From an uncultured Clostridia bacterium (lineage in GTDB: Bacteria > Bacillota > Clostridia > Oscillospirales > JAAYOS01), in assembly GCA_947631015.1 (NCBI GenBank), contig CANRJS010000003.1:1-64000 (forward strand): 64,000 nt of DNA, in the 5' to 3' direction. The translations under genes were made by a program, and so were the position numbers. Shown here piece after piece: positions 17,364-25,143 of the stretch; the first letter of the stretch is position 1, and each line of letters starts with the position of its first letter. Under the pieces are notes generated by a model, which saw nothing but the letters and a program-made list of their open reading frames with translations, searched no databases and had not been told where the DNA came from.

Positions 17364-18689
17364 ATGGATATGCTGGTATTGATACAGCTCTCTGTGGCTA
17401 TGATAGGCGGACTTCTCATGAGCCGCCTCGCAAAGAAGCTGAACCTCCCCGCCGTGACGAGCTATCTCGTCGCCGGCCTCGTTCTCGGGCCGTTCTGCAT
17501 AGGCGCGCTCGGGCTCGGAAAGCTTGGCGTGGGCTTCGGCTCGCTTGAGGATGTGGCGTCGCTCGACATAATCAGTCAGACGGCGCTCGGCTTCATCGCG
17601 TTCAGCATCGGAAACGAGTTCCGCCTCGAGCAGCTGAAAAGCATGGGCCGTCAGGCCATAACCGTCGGCATCCTCCAGGCAGTCATAACGACGGTGATGG
17701 TCGACATAGCGCTTATAGCACTGCATTTCATAGCGCCGTCGGTCATATCGGTGTCCTCGGCGATAACGCTCGGCGCCATTGCCGCCGCGACCGCGCCGGC
17801 CGCGACGCTGATGGTCGTCCGCCAGTACAAGGCGGACGGACCGATGACGAAGCTCCTACTCCTCGTCGTCGCGATAGACGACGCTGTGGGTCTCGTCCTG
17901 TTCTCGGCCTCCTTCGGCGTCGCGCAGGCGCTCGAGAGCGGAGCTGTGAGTCTCACGACGGTCATACTCGAGCCGATACTTGAGATAGTGGCGTCGCTCG
18001 CGCTCGGAGCCGCCGCCGGCGGACTGCTCCACGTCATAGAGAAGTTCTTCCACTCGCGCAGTAAGCGTCTCTCCATCTCGATAGGCTTCGTCCTGCTCAC
18101 CGTCGGCATCTCGATGGTCGAGTTCGAGGCCGGCGGGATACACGTCGGCTTCAGCCTGCTGCTCGTCTGTATGATGACGGGAACCGTGTTCTGCAACGTC
18201 TGCGACACCTCCGAGGAGCTGATGGAGCGCGTCGACGGCTGGACCGCTCCGCTCTTTGTGCTCTTCTTCGTGCTCTCCGGCGCGGAGCTCGATTTGAAGA
18301 TACTCTCAAATCCGCTTGTGCTGCTCGTGGGTATCGTCTACATCATCTTCCGCTCGGCGGGCAAGTACTTCGGCGCATACTCGAGCTGCTCGCTCACGCA
18401 CTGCGCGCCGAACATCACAAAGCACCTCGGCATAACCCTCCTGCCGCAGGCGGGTGTGGCGCTCGGAATGGCGCTCACCGCGCAGCAGCTCTCAGACGGG
18501 AGCATGGTGCGGAGCGTCGTGCTTTTCTCGGTGCTCGTGTATGAGCTCGTGGGTCCGGCGCTCACGAAGCGTTCGCTCATCGCCGCGGGCGAGATAAAGC
18601 TCGAGGGACGCACAAGCGCCCGCCGCCGGAACACAAAAAAGGAGCCTGTGGTCCTGACGGACACGGCGGGGCAAGCCCCGCGCTCTTAG
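17364..18689 (+). CDS. CPA2-family cation:proton antiporter
   Basis: 441 residues with about 12 membrane segments. N-terminal [16 protein letters not shown] and the central [34 protein letters not shown] are typical of the Kef/NhaA-like CPA2 fold, with the ion-binding acidic pair at DD in AIDDAVG. No TrkA-N nucleotide domain follows, so this is the bare exchanger form. The start after AAGGGG is preferred over the upstream frame, which overlaps the promoter. The last codons (GQAPRS) are made of family A repeat sequence, a sign that the repeat has run into the gene end. Ion specificity (Na or K) unknown. Confidence 0.83.
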   Translation: MDMLVLIQLSVAMIGGLLMSRLAKKLNLPAVTSYLVAGLVLGPFCIGALGLGKLGVGFGSLEDVASLDIISQTALGFIAFSIGNEFRLEQLKSMGRQAITVGILQAVITTVMVDIALIALHFIAPSVISVSSAITLGAIAAATAPAATLMVVRQYKADGPMTKLLLLVVAIDDAVGLVLFSASFGVAQALESGAVSLTTVILEPILEIVASLALGAAAGGLLHVIEKFFHSRSKRLSISIGFVLLTVGISMVEFEAGGIHVGFSLLLVCMMTGTVFCNVCDTSEELMERVDGWTAPLFVLFFVLSGAELDLKILSNPLVLLVGIVYIIFRSAGKYFGAYSSCSLTHCAPNITKHLGITLLPQAGVALGMALTAQQLSDGSMVRSVVLFSVLVYELVGPALTKRSLIAAGEIKLEGRTSARRRNTKKEPVVLTDTAGQAPRS

Positions 18690-19033
18690 TAGAGCAGAGC
18701 TCTACTGGTACTTGCGGGGGCGAGACCCCGCGTCCAAGTGGGCAGGGCCCACACCACTGCGCTACTTTTTGCGCGAGCAAAAATGTAACGCGTGCGGGCT
18801 CGAACCTTTTCCGCATAGATACATTCTACCGCCCGCACCAGCATTGTCCGCGAAGCGGACAATGCCCAACACTTTCTTCACGAAACGGTGCGGGGCGGCA
18901 CAGCCCCCGCGAAGGTGTCGGTAGAGCTTTGCTCTACCCGGGACGCGGGGGTCGCCCCCGCAGATGCCTGCGGGGTCTGCCCCGCTGGATGGGAGTGGGT
19001 GCGCAAGCCCCACAAGAATTGTGAGGCTTCGCC
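18666..19033. repeat. GC-rich repeat, family A, second 146-base core copy
   Basis: It fills the whole gap between the antiporter and bceB and overlaps the last eight antiporter codons. The 18762-18907 core is the near twin of 14642-14787. The loop of the ATTGTCCGC hairpin is GAA here and TTC there, which are reverse complements. It ends with GTGAGGCTTCGCCTCAC at the bceB stop. Confidence 0.8.
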
Positions 19034-21052
19034 TCACTCTCTTTTCACTCCGCTGACGATGTTGTAATACGCGTTAGACGTCATCTTGTACACCAATGTG
19101 TAGAACACGGCGAACACCGCGAGGCTTATCCCGGTCGTCGCGAGGAAGATGCCGCTGTTCGTGAGATTGAAGAGCATGAGCAGCTTCTTTATCATCGGGA
19201 AGGCGAACGCGAGGTGACACACGGCGAGCCCGAGCGGGAGGAAGAACACCGTGAGGAGCTGACTGTTTATGCTCTTTCGAATCTCGCGCTTCGTCATGCC
19301 CACCTTCTGCATTATGCCGAAGCGCTTTTCATCCTCGTAGCCCTCGGAGATCTGCTTGTAGTAGATGATGAGCACCGCCGCAAAGACGAATACGACGCTC
19401 AGCGTTATCCCGAGGAACAGGAAGCCGCCGTAGAGCGCGTAGAGGTCCGCACGGTTTATCGAGCGGCAGGTCGCGTTTGTTGAAATGCCTGCGGCCTCGG
19501 CGTCCTCTCTGAGACCGCTCACGAGCGCCGAAAAGAGCTCACGGCCGCCGGCGGCGTCGAGACCGGTGTCGAAGCCGTAGTGCCAACTCCACACGCCCAC
19601 ATAGTTTCGGAACAGCGGGAACGACCCGATAAACTCATCGAGGTCGGAGACCACGACCGTCATCGTGGGGATTATAGACGCGGCGCTGTCGCCGTCCTTT
19701 GCGAAGTCCGCCGCCTCCCGCTTGACGCGGAGCGTCCGTTCGCCGTTTATCCTCAGCTCCGAGGGGACGCCGCCCCATCGTGACATATACGCGAGGACTT
19801 CGTCCCGCTCGAGCGTCTCGCTTTCGCCCGTCATGGCGTTGTAGTCGTCGAGGTCGGTGAACACTACGACGCACCCGGCGGTGAAGCTCACGCTGTTCTC
19901 CTCGGAGAAGGTGACGATGTCCCCGCCGTCGAGCTGTGCATACACCGTCGCCGCGCGGTAGTCGAGGATGTTTGCGGGCTTTGCGCCGAAGTCCTCCGCC
20001 GTATCGAGTATCTTCCCGCGAACCGCCGCGACGGTCTCCGTGCCGAGAGCGCCCATATCCGTGCGCGGGCGCACCGTGACGTTTATCCCGCGCGGATAGC
20101 GCTCCAGAAGCGCGCTCTCGGTGCCGAAGTAGAGGCTCGTCGTGCTCGAGAGCATAACGAGCACCATCGTCGCGAGGACGCATATCGACGCGAGCCCCGC
20201 GCCGTTCCGCTTCATGCGGAAGCGCATCGACGCCGTGGAGACGAAGTGGTTCGGCTTGTAGTAGTAGCTCTTTCGCGACTGGAGGAAGCGGCAGAACACG
20301 ACCGAGCCGGAGATCATTATGATGTAGGTCGCGACTATCACCATCAGCACCGCAAGAAAGAACCACGTGAGCGCGGCGATGGGGTCATCTATTGTGACGG
20401 CGATGTAGTACGCGCCGCCGAGGAGCGCAAGCCCAGCGAGACCGAGGAGCGCGTTTCCCTTCGGCGGACGCTCGCCCGCCTGCTCGCTTTGCAGAAGCGC
20501 GAGAGCGCCGGAGAAGCGAACCTGCCTCAGCGAGTTGAGAAGAATGAGCAGGAATATGACGCCGAAGACGGCGGCGGTAAAAACAAGCGACGCGGGGGAG
20601 ACCGAGAGAGAATAGCCGGTGTCGCCGAGCGCAAGCCGCACGAGCACGAGCTCCGCGAGCTTCGAGAACGCGACGCCCATGGCAAGCCCCGCCATAAGCG
20701 ACAGCGCGGCGGAGATGAGCGTCTCCCAGAACAGTACGCGCGCGAGGTTCCGCTTGCTCATGCCGAGAATGTTGTAAAGCCCGAACTCCTTCTTTCGCCG
20801 CCGCATGAGAAACGAGTTGGTGTAGAAGAGAAATATGCACGCGAACACCGCGATAACGCCCGTCCCGAGCCGAAGCATGATGCTGAGCGACACCGCGCCG
20901 GGGAGACTCTGCATCGCCGGACTGTCGCAGAGAAATGCGAGGATGTAGAACATCGCCGCCATACCCGCGCAGGTGAGAAGGTAGGGGACGTACATGCGGC
21001 GGTTCTTGCGTATGCCGTCCATGGCGAGCTTTGGATAGAAGCCGAGGCTCAT
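19034..21052 (-). CDS. bceB: BceB-type ABC transporter permease (peptide detoxification)
   Basis: 672 residues. The layout is the BceB/VraG one: about ten membrane segments, four grouped after the first, and one large external domain (about residues 310-530) between the seventh and eighth, with FtsX-type segments at both ends. FGLYNILGMSKRNLARVL and RFGIMQKVGMTKREIRKSI are the paired cytoplasmic coupling helices. Such permeases sense and remove cell-wall-active peptides such as bacitracin or lantibiotics from their lipid targets. It overlaps bceA by 4 bases (ATGA). Substrate unknown. Confidence 0.88.
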   Translation of the reverse strand: MSLGFYPKLAMDGIRKNRRMYVPYLLTCAGMAAMFYILAFLCDSPAMQSLPGAVSLSIMLRLGTGVIAVFACIFLFYTNSFLMRRRKKEFGLYNILGMSKRNLARVLFWETLISAALSLMAGLAMGVAFSKLAELVLVRLALGDTGYSLSVSPASLVFTAAVFGVIFLLILLNSLRQVRFSGALALLQSEQAGERPPKGNALLGLAGLALLGGAYYIAVTIDDPIAALTWFFLAVLMVIVATYIIMISGSVVFCRFLQSRKSYYYKPNHFVSTASMRFRMKRNGAGLASICVLATMVLVMLSSTTSLYFGTESALLERYPRGINVTVRPRTDMGALGTETVAAVRGKILDTAEDFGAKPANILDYRAATVYAQLDGGDIVTFSEENSVSFTAGCVVVFTDLDDYNAMTGESETLERDEVLAYMSRWGGVPSELRINGERTLRVKREAADFAKDGDSAASIIPTMTVVVSDLDEFIGSFPLFRNYVGVWSWHYGFDTGLDAAGGRELFSALVSGLREDAEAAGISTNATCRSINRADLYALYGGFLFLGITLSVVFVFAAVLIIYYKQISEGYEDEKRFGIMQKVGMTKREIRKSINSQLLTVFFLPLGLAVCHLAFAFPMIKKLLMLFNLTNSGIFLATTGISLAVFAVFYTLVYKMTSNAYYNIVSGVKRE

Positions 21053-21813
21053 TGTCTGCCGCCTCCCGTCGAGAGCAGGGTGAGGGTGTCGGATATCTTC
21101 TGGTAGAACTGCTCGTCGGTGTCCGCGCCGCGATAGAGCTGGTGGAAGACCTCGCCGTCCCGTATGAACAGCACCCTCCCGGCGGAGCTTGCCGCTTTTA
21201 CCGAGTGTGTTACCATAAGTATAGTCTGACCGAGGCGGTTGACCTCCGTGAAGAGGCGCAGCAGCTCGTCGGTGGAGCGGCTGTCGAGCGCGCCGGTCGG
21301 CTCGTCCGCGAGAATGAGCCGGGGCGAGGTTATCATAGCCCGCGCGACGGCGGCGCGCTGCTTCTGCCCGCCGGACACCTCGTAGGGGTACTTCTTCAAT
21401 ATCTCGACTATCCCTAGCCGCGCCGCTATCGGCATGAGGAGCCCCTGCATGTCGCGGTGGCTCTTTCCCGCGAGGACGAGCGGGAGATAGATGTTGTCCT
21501 CTATCGAGAAGGTGTCGAGCAGGTTGAACTCCTGGAACACGAACCCGAGGTTCGAGCGGCGGAACGCCGCCGCCTGCGACTCCTTCACTGTCGAGAGATC
21601 GCGCCCGTCGAGCAGGACGACGCCGCCGGTGGGACGGTCGAGCGCGGCGAGGATGTTCAGCAGCGTCGTCTTGCCCGAACCGCTTTCACCCATGATGGCG
21701 ACGTACTCGCCTTCCTCCACCGAGAAGGTGACGCTTTTCAGCGCCTCCACCCTGCTCGCGCCGAAGCGGGAGAAATATATCTTTTGCAGGCCGGAGGCCT
21801 CGAGAATACTCAT
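21049..21813 (-). CDS. bceA: BceA-type ABC transporter ATP-binding protein
   Basis: 254 residues. Walker A is GESGSGKTT, the signature is VSGGQKQRAAVARA, and Walker B is RLILADEPTGALD with the H-loop in MVTHSVK. It powers the BceB permease. The start is the ATG after AAGGAAGGGTAAC on the minus strand. It has its own leader with a BceR-like box upstream, so it can be induced independently of bceRS. Confidence 0.92.
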   Translation of the reverse strand: MSILEASGLQKIYFSRFGASRVEALKSVTFSVEEGEYVAIMGESGSGKTTLLNILAALDRPTGGVVLLDGRDLSTVKESQAAAFRRSNLGFVFQEFNLLDTFSIEDNIYLPLVLAGKSHRDMQGLLMPIAARLGIVEILKKYPYEVSGGQKQRAAVARAMITSPRLILADEPTGALDSRSTDELLRLFTEVNRLGQTILMVTHSVKAASSAGRVLFIRDGEVFHQLYRGADTDEQFYQKISDTLTLLSTGGGRQ

Positions 21814-21892
21814 GTTACCCTTCCTTTCATACATATCTGACGTGAGGCGGAGCCGCCGTCGGAAACCGCCGCGGACTTGCCCCACGTCGGAT

Positions 21893-21898
21893 ATTATA
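21893..21898 (-). promoter_or_regulatory. Likely -10 of the bceAB promoter
   Basis: TATAAT on the minus strand about 80 bases ahead of bceA. The matching -35 position (GGCGGT) is poor, as expected for an activator-dependent promoter served by the BceR box upstream. Confidence 0.5.
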
Positions 21899-21899
21899 G

Positions 21900-21950
21900 C
21901 AGGGGCGGGAAACGTACCGCCATTTCATCGGCTTACATTTCCCGCCCCTG
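21900..21950. terminator. Long inverted repeat between bceS and bceA
   Basis: CAGGGGCGGGAAA and TTTCCCGCCCCTG form a perfect 13-base inverted repeat around a 25-base loop. It could end the bceRS transcript or shape the bceA promoter, whose -35 region falls in the loop. Confidence 0.5.
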
Positions 21951-21953
21951 TCC

Positions 21954-21967
21954 TTACATTTTTGTAA
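21954..21967. promoter_or_regulatory. BceR-like operator (TTACA-N4-TGTAA)
   Basis: TTACATTTTTGTAA is a perfect match to the TNACA-N4-TGTAA inverted repeat known for BceR-type regulators. It sits upstream of the bceA -10, in the expected place. A second TTACATTT half-like site lies 21 bases away (about 21933-21940). Confidence 0.75.
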
Positions 21968-21977
21968 GATGCGCGCC

Positions 21978-22964
21978 TCACTCGTGCCGCGTCCTGTCCT
22001 GGCCGAGGTCTATCCGCACCGACGTACCCTTCCCCGGCTCGGAGAAAATGCTTATCTCTGCGCCGAGCTCGCGGCATATCCTGCGGCAGAGGTAGAGCCC
22101 GAGGCCGCTCGCGTGTCCGTCCGCGCGGCCGTTGAGGCCGGTGTAGCTCTTCTCGAACACGCGCGGAAGATCCTCCGGTGCGATGCCGATGCCCGTGTCG
22201 TCAATATAGAGAGTCTTGCCGCGCATATAGGCTCTTATCCCGCCCTCAAGGGTGTACTTGAGGGAGTTCGAGAGCACCTGCTCCACCACAAACCCCAGCC
22301 ACTTCCCGTCGGTGACGGCGGTCTCCTCCGTCGGCTCGAGCTCGAAGGAGAGGCGGCGCGCTATGAACTCGGTCGAGAGCCGCGCCGCCGCCGCGCGGAC
22401 TATCGCGTCCACGCGCTGCTCGCGGAAGACGTAGTCGTGCGACTCCGAGCCGAGGCGGATGTATGCGAGGACCATATCGACATACCGCTCTATCCGGCTG
22501 AGGTCGAGCGAGAGCCGCCGGCTCGCGGGGGTGTCCTCGCTCTGGAGAGTGAGGCGCATGGAGGCTATCGGCGTCTTTATCTGGTGGACCCAGAGGGTGT
22601 AGTACTCCTCGGCGTCCCGTTCGCGCGCGGCGGCGTTCCGCCGAAGCGCCTCCGCTTCACGGCGGAGCGACTCGATTATCGCGCGGCAGTCAGCGCTCTC
22701 GACGCCTGCGGGCTCGGGCAGGTCGGTTAGGAGCTCGGACGGCAGCTCCGCCGCGCGGACGAGCCGCCGGTGGCGGCGTATGGTGCGGACAAATCCGAAG
22801 ATGAAGAAGCCCGCGAGCGCCGCCGCCGAGAGCAGGGCGGGGTAGACGACCGCCCCGAGCGGCAGGCGGTAGAGCGCAAACGTCGCGCCGAACAGCGCGG
22901 CGCAGACAATGAACGCGGCGGCGGCCGCGCGCTTCTCCTTCAGATACGCGAAAAACAGCTTCAT
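21978..22964 (-). CDS. bceS: BceS-type (intramembrane-sensing) histidine kinase
   Basis: 328 residues. Two close membrane segments (about 14-32 and 38-58) with almost no external loop are the hallmark of the intramembrane-sensing kinases that take their signal from BceAB. The phosphoacceptor motif is YYTLWVHQIKTPIASMRL, with HQIKTP in place of HELRTP, diagnostic for this group. The ATP site shows VLSNSLKY, DTGIGI and SGLGLYLC. It overlaps bceR by 4 bases. Confidence 0.92.
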   Translation of the reverse strand: MKLFFAYLKEKRAAAAAFIVCAALFGATFALYRLPLGAVVYPALLSAAALAGFFIFGFVRTIRRHRRLVRAAELPSELLTDLPEPAGVESADCRAIIESLRREAEALRRNAAARERDAEEYYTLWVHQIKTPIASMRLTLQSEDTPASRRLSLDLSRIERYVDMVLAYIRLGSESHDYVFREQRVDAIVRAAAARLSTEFIARRLSFELEPTEETAVTDGKWLGFVVEQVLSNSLKYTLEGGIRAYMRGKTLYIDDTGIGIAPEDLPRVFEKSYTGLNGRADGHASGLGLYLCRRICRELGAEISIFSEPGKGTSVRIDLGQDRTRHE

Positions 22965-23647
22965 TTTACGTCCTCTCCGCCCACGATGTAGCCGACGCCT
23001 ACCTTCGTCGCGATAAAGTCCCGCAGTCCCGCTTCCGCGAGCTTCCTGCGGAGGCGCGCGACGTTGACGGTGAGGGTGTTCTCGTCGATGAAGGTCTCGG
23101 TCTTCCACAGCCGCTCCATCAGCCGCTCGCGGCTCACGACCTTTCTTTTGTTCTCCATGAGACAGAGGAGTATGCGGTACTCGTTCTTAGTCAGCGTGAT
23201 GCTCTCGCCGCCGTAGACGAGCGTCCCGTCGCCGGTGTTGAGAAACGCTCCGCGGCACTCGAGAAGCGGCATATCTGCCGAGAAGTCGTAGCTCCGCCGA
23301 AGAAGCGCCTGTATTTTGGATATAAGCACCTCGCCGTCGAAGGGCTTTGCGACAAAGTCGTCTGCGCCCATGTTCACCGCCATGACGATATTCATGTTGT
23401 CGGAGGCGGAGGAGATGAAGATTATCGGCACCTTTGACACGCGGCGTATCTCGCGGCACCAATGGTAGCCGTCGTAGAACGGGAGCGAGGTGTCGATGAG
23501 CACGAGGTGCGGAAGGTACTCCGCAAACCCGCGCATGACGTCCCGAAAGTCGTCCGCTATCCGCGTCTCCATGCCCCAGAGCGCGGCGCGCTCCGCTATC
23601 CCCTCGGCGATACCCCGGTCGTCCTCTATGATGAAAAGCCTGTACAT
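22961..23647 (-). CDS. bceR: BceR-type response regulator (OmpR family)
   Basis: 228 residues. The receiver has E8-D9-D10 and phosphoacceptor D52 in LIDTSLPFYDGYHWC, plus Lys in DDFVAKPFD. The C-terminal winged helix includes LTKNEYRILLCLMENK and VNVARLRRKL. The FYDGxxWCxxIR segment is typical of BceR/VraR-like partners of intramembrane kinases. GGGAGG precedes the start. It probably binds the box at 21954-21967. Confidence 0.92.
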   Translation of the reverse strand: MYRLFIIEDDRGIAEGIAERAALWGMETRIADDFRDVMRGFAEYLPHLVLIDTSLPFYDGYHWCREIRRVSKVPIIFISSASDNMNIVMAVNMGADDFVAKPFDGEVLISKIQALLRRSYDFSADMPLLECRGAFLNTGDGTLVYGGESITLTKNEYRILLCLMENKRKVVSRERLMERLWKTETFIDENTLTVNVARLRRKLAEAGLRDFIATKVGVGYIVGGEDVK

Positions 23648-23674
23648 TCTGCGCCTCCCCTGTGTGCTGAGAAC

Positions 23675-23703
23675 AGTATAGCACACCGCCGCGGGATTTT
23701 CCA
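23675..23703 (-). promoter_or_regulatory. Candidate promoter of bceRS
   Basis: On the minus strand: TGGAAA, 17 bases, TATACT, close to the bceR start. Weak -35. Confidence 0.4.
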
Positions 23704-23717
23704 CCCGCGCGCCGCGC

Positions 23718-23747
23718 TTGACTTGCTCCTCCGCGCCGTGATACTAT
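23718..23747 (+). promoter_or_regulatory. Promoter of mtnN
   Basis: TTGACT, 18 bases, TACTAT, about 30 bases ahead of the ATG and divergent from bceRS. Confidence 0.5.
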
Positions 23748-23778
23748 ATTCGTAGACCACCGAAACGGAGGAAAAACC

Positions 23779-24471
23779 ATGACTGTTGCGATAGCTTACG
23801 CGATGCCGGCGGAGGCGGAGAGCCTCATCCGCGACTCCGGGGCGGAGCCGGTGGAGAGCGCGGCGGGAGTTCCGATATACCGCCTGCCGTGCGGGGCGTA
23901 CGCCTACGTCGGCGGCGTCGGAAAGGTGAACGCCGCGATGTCGGCGCAGCTCGTCATCGACCGCCTGCGCCCGGATATGATACTGAACGCCGGCGTCGCT
24001 GGATGCTTTGAGGAACTTCCCATAGGGACGCTCGTGCTCGTGAGTGAATTTGTCCAGCACGACGTGGACACCACCGCCGTCGGCGACCCGATAGGGCTCG
24101 TGAGCACGGTGAACCGCGTGGAGTTTCCGTCGGACGGCGCGGAGACAGTGGGGAAGTGCCTCGACGCGCTCGGCACGGAGTACGTCACGGGCAGGGCCGC
24201 CACGGGGGATGTATTCCTGAAGAAGGGGGAGCGCGCCGACCGGATACGCCGCACCTTCCGCCCGCTCGTCTGCGAGATGGAGGGCGGCGCAATAGCGCAG
24301 GTGTGTCTGCGGAACGGAGTGAGGTTTGCCGCGCTCAAGTCGGTCTCCGACCACCTCTCGAGCGAGAACAACGCGGAGGAGTACTTCGACTACGGCGCGG
24401 CGATGGAGACGCTGAACCGGACAGTGCTCGCGCTCACGCGCGAGCTTGCGGGACTTCGCGGGGACTGTTAG
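23779..24471 (+). CDS. mtnN: 5'-methylthioadenosine/S-adenosylhomocysteine nucleosidase
   Basis: 230 residues. It hydrolyses MTA and SAH to adenine plus the thioribose, recycling methionine and clearing an inhibitor of methylation. Typical stretches are VGGVGKVNAAMSAQ, LNAGVAGCF, LVLVSEFVQHDVDTT, the purine-site VCEMEGGAIAQV with its Glu, and KSVSDH with the catalytic Asp. The start follows ACGGAGG. Confidence 0.92.
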   Translation: MTVAIAYAMPAEAESLIRDSGAEPVESAAGVPIYRLPCGAYAYVGGVGKVNAAMSAQLVIDRLRPDMILNAGVAGCFEELPIGTLVLVSEFVQHDVDTTAVGDPIGLVSTVNRVEFPSDGAETVGKCLDALGTEYVTGRAATGDVFLKKGERADRIRRTFRPLVCEMEGGAIAQVCLRNGVRFAALKSVSDHLSSENNAEEYFDYGAAMETLNRTVLALTRELAGLRGDC

Positions 24472-24500
24472 GCGAACCGGGATTTGCGGGGGAGAGATTT

Positions 24501-24968
24501 ATGGATCAACTGAAATACAGAAGTCTGACGGAAAATGATAAACAGCAGATTTGTGCTTGGGAATATACCGGGGAGTATAAAATATACAATCTCCCGTCTT
24601 ATGATATGATGAAAGCACGGCAAAGCGGTTTTATGAATCCGGAGAACGAGAAAAATTACTTTGCTTTTCTGGATAGAGATGCGCTTGTAGGATTTGTAAA
24701 TATTGCAGAGAAAGATACCGAAGTCTTCATAGGTGTTGGCGTCGATCCCGTTCTTTGTGGGAAACATTATGGCCGGAGGATATTGGAGGAAGCATACCGC
24801 ATTTCAAAGAGGCTGTATCCCGAAAAGCCGTTGTATCTCGAAGTGCGTACCTGGAACATGCGGGCTGTAAGGTGTTATAAAAACGCAGGGTTTCATATTG
24901 ACGGTGAGCCGTATGAATTGACAACGGAGGCAGGAACAGGTACTTTTTTCAGAATGGTCAGGGAATAA
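24501..24968 (+). CDS. GNAT-family N-acetyltransferase (low GC)
   Basis: 155 residues. The acetyl-CoA loop is VDPVLCGKHYGRRILEEA, followed by LYLEVRTWNMRAVRCYKNAGF, the usual GNAT C-terminal pattern. GGGGGAG precedes the start. Base composition is clearly lower in GC than its neighbours and codon use is different, suggesting recent acquisition. Substrate unknown. Confidence 0.82.
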   Translation: MDQLKYRSLTENDKQQICAWEYTGEYKIYNLPSYDMMKARQSGFMNPENEKNYFAFLDRDALVGFVNIAEKDTEVFIGVGVDPVLCGKHYGRRILEEAYRISKRLYPEKPLYLEVRTWNMRAVRCYKNAGFHIDGEPYELTTEAGTGTFFRMVRE

Positions 24969-25001
24969 ATAGAAGTTCCCGTTTGTCAAATTGAACACCA
25001 A

Positions 25002-25051
25002 AAAGAGACCGCTGACACGCCTGCACACCGGTGAGCGTCAACGGTCTCTTT
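25002..25051. terminator. Bidirectional terminator between GNAT and GH3 genes
   Basis: AAAGAGACCG pairs with CGGTCTCTTT and the arms continue inward with TGAC/GTCA. It serves the convergent genes on both sides. Confidence 0.75.
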
Positions 25052-25143
25052 AATTCTGTTTGACAATCGGCGCGGCTAATGCCGCGCCGATGCTTTGTAC
25101 TATTCGTAGTTTCTCGGTCGAATTATACGGTTTGCCGTCGGAT

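Noticed and set aside
24156..24500. N-terminal extension of the low-GC GNAT
   Set aside because: It overlaps mtnN in another frame, and the GNAT has its own GGGGGAG site and ATG at 24501.
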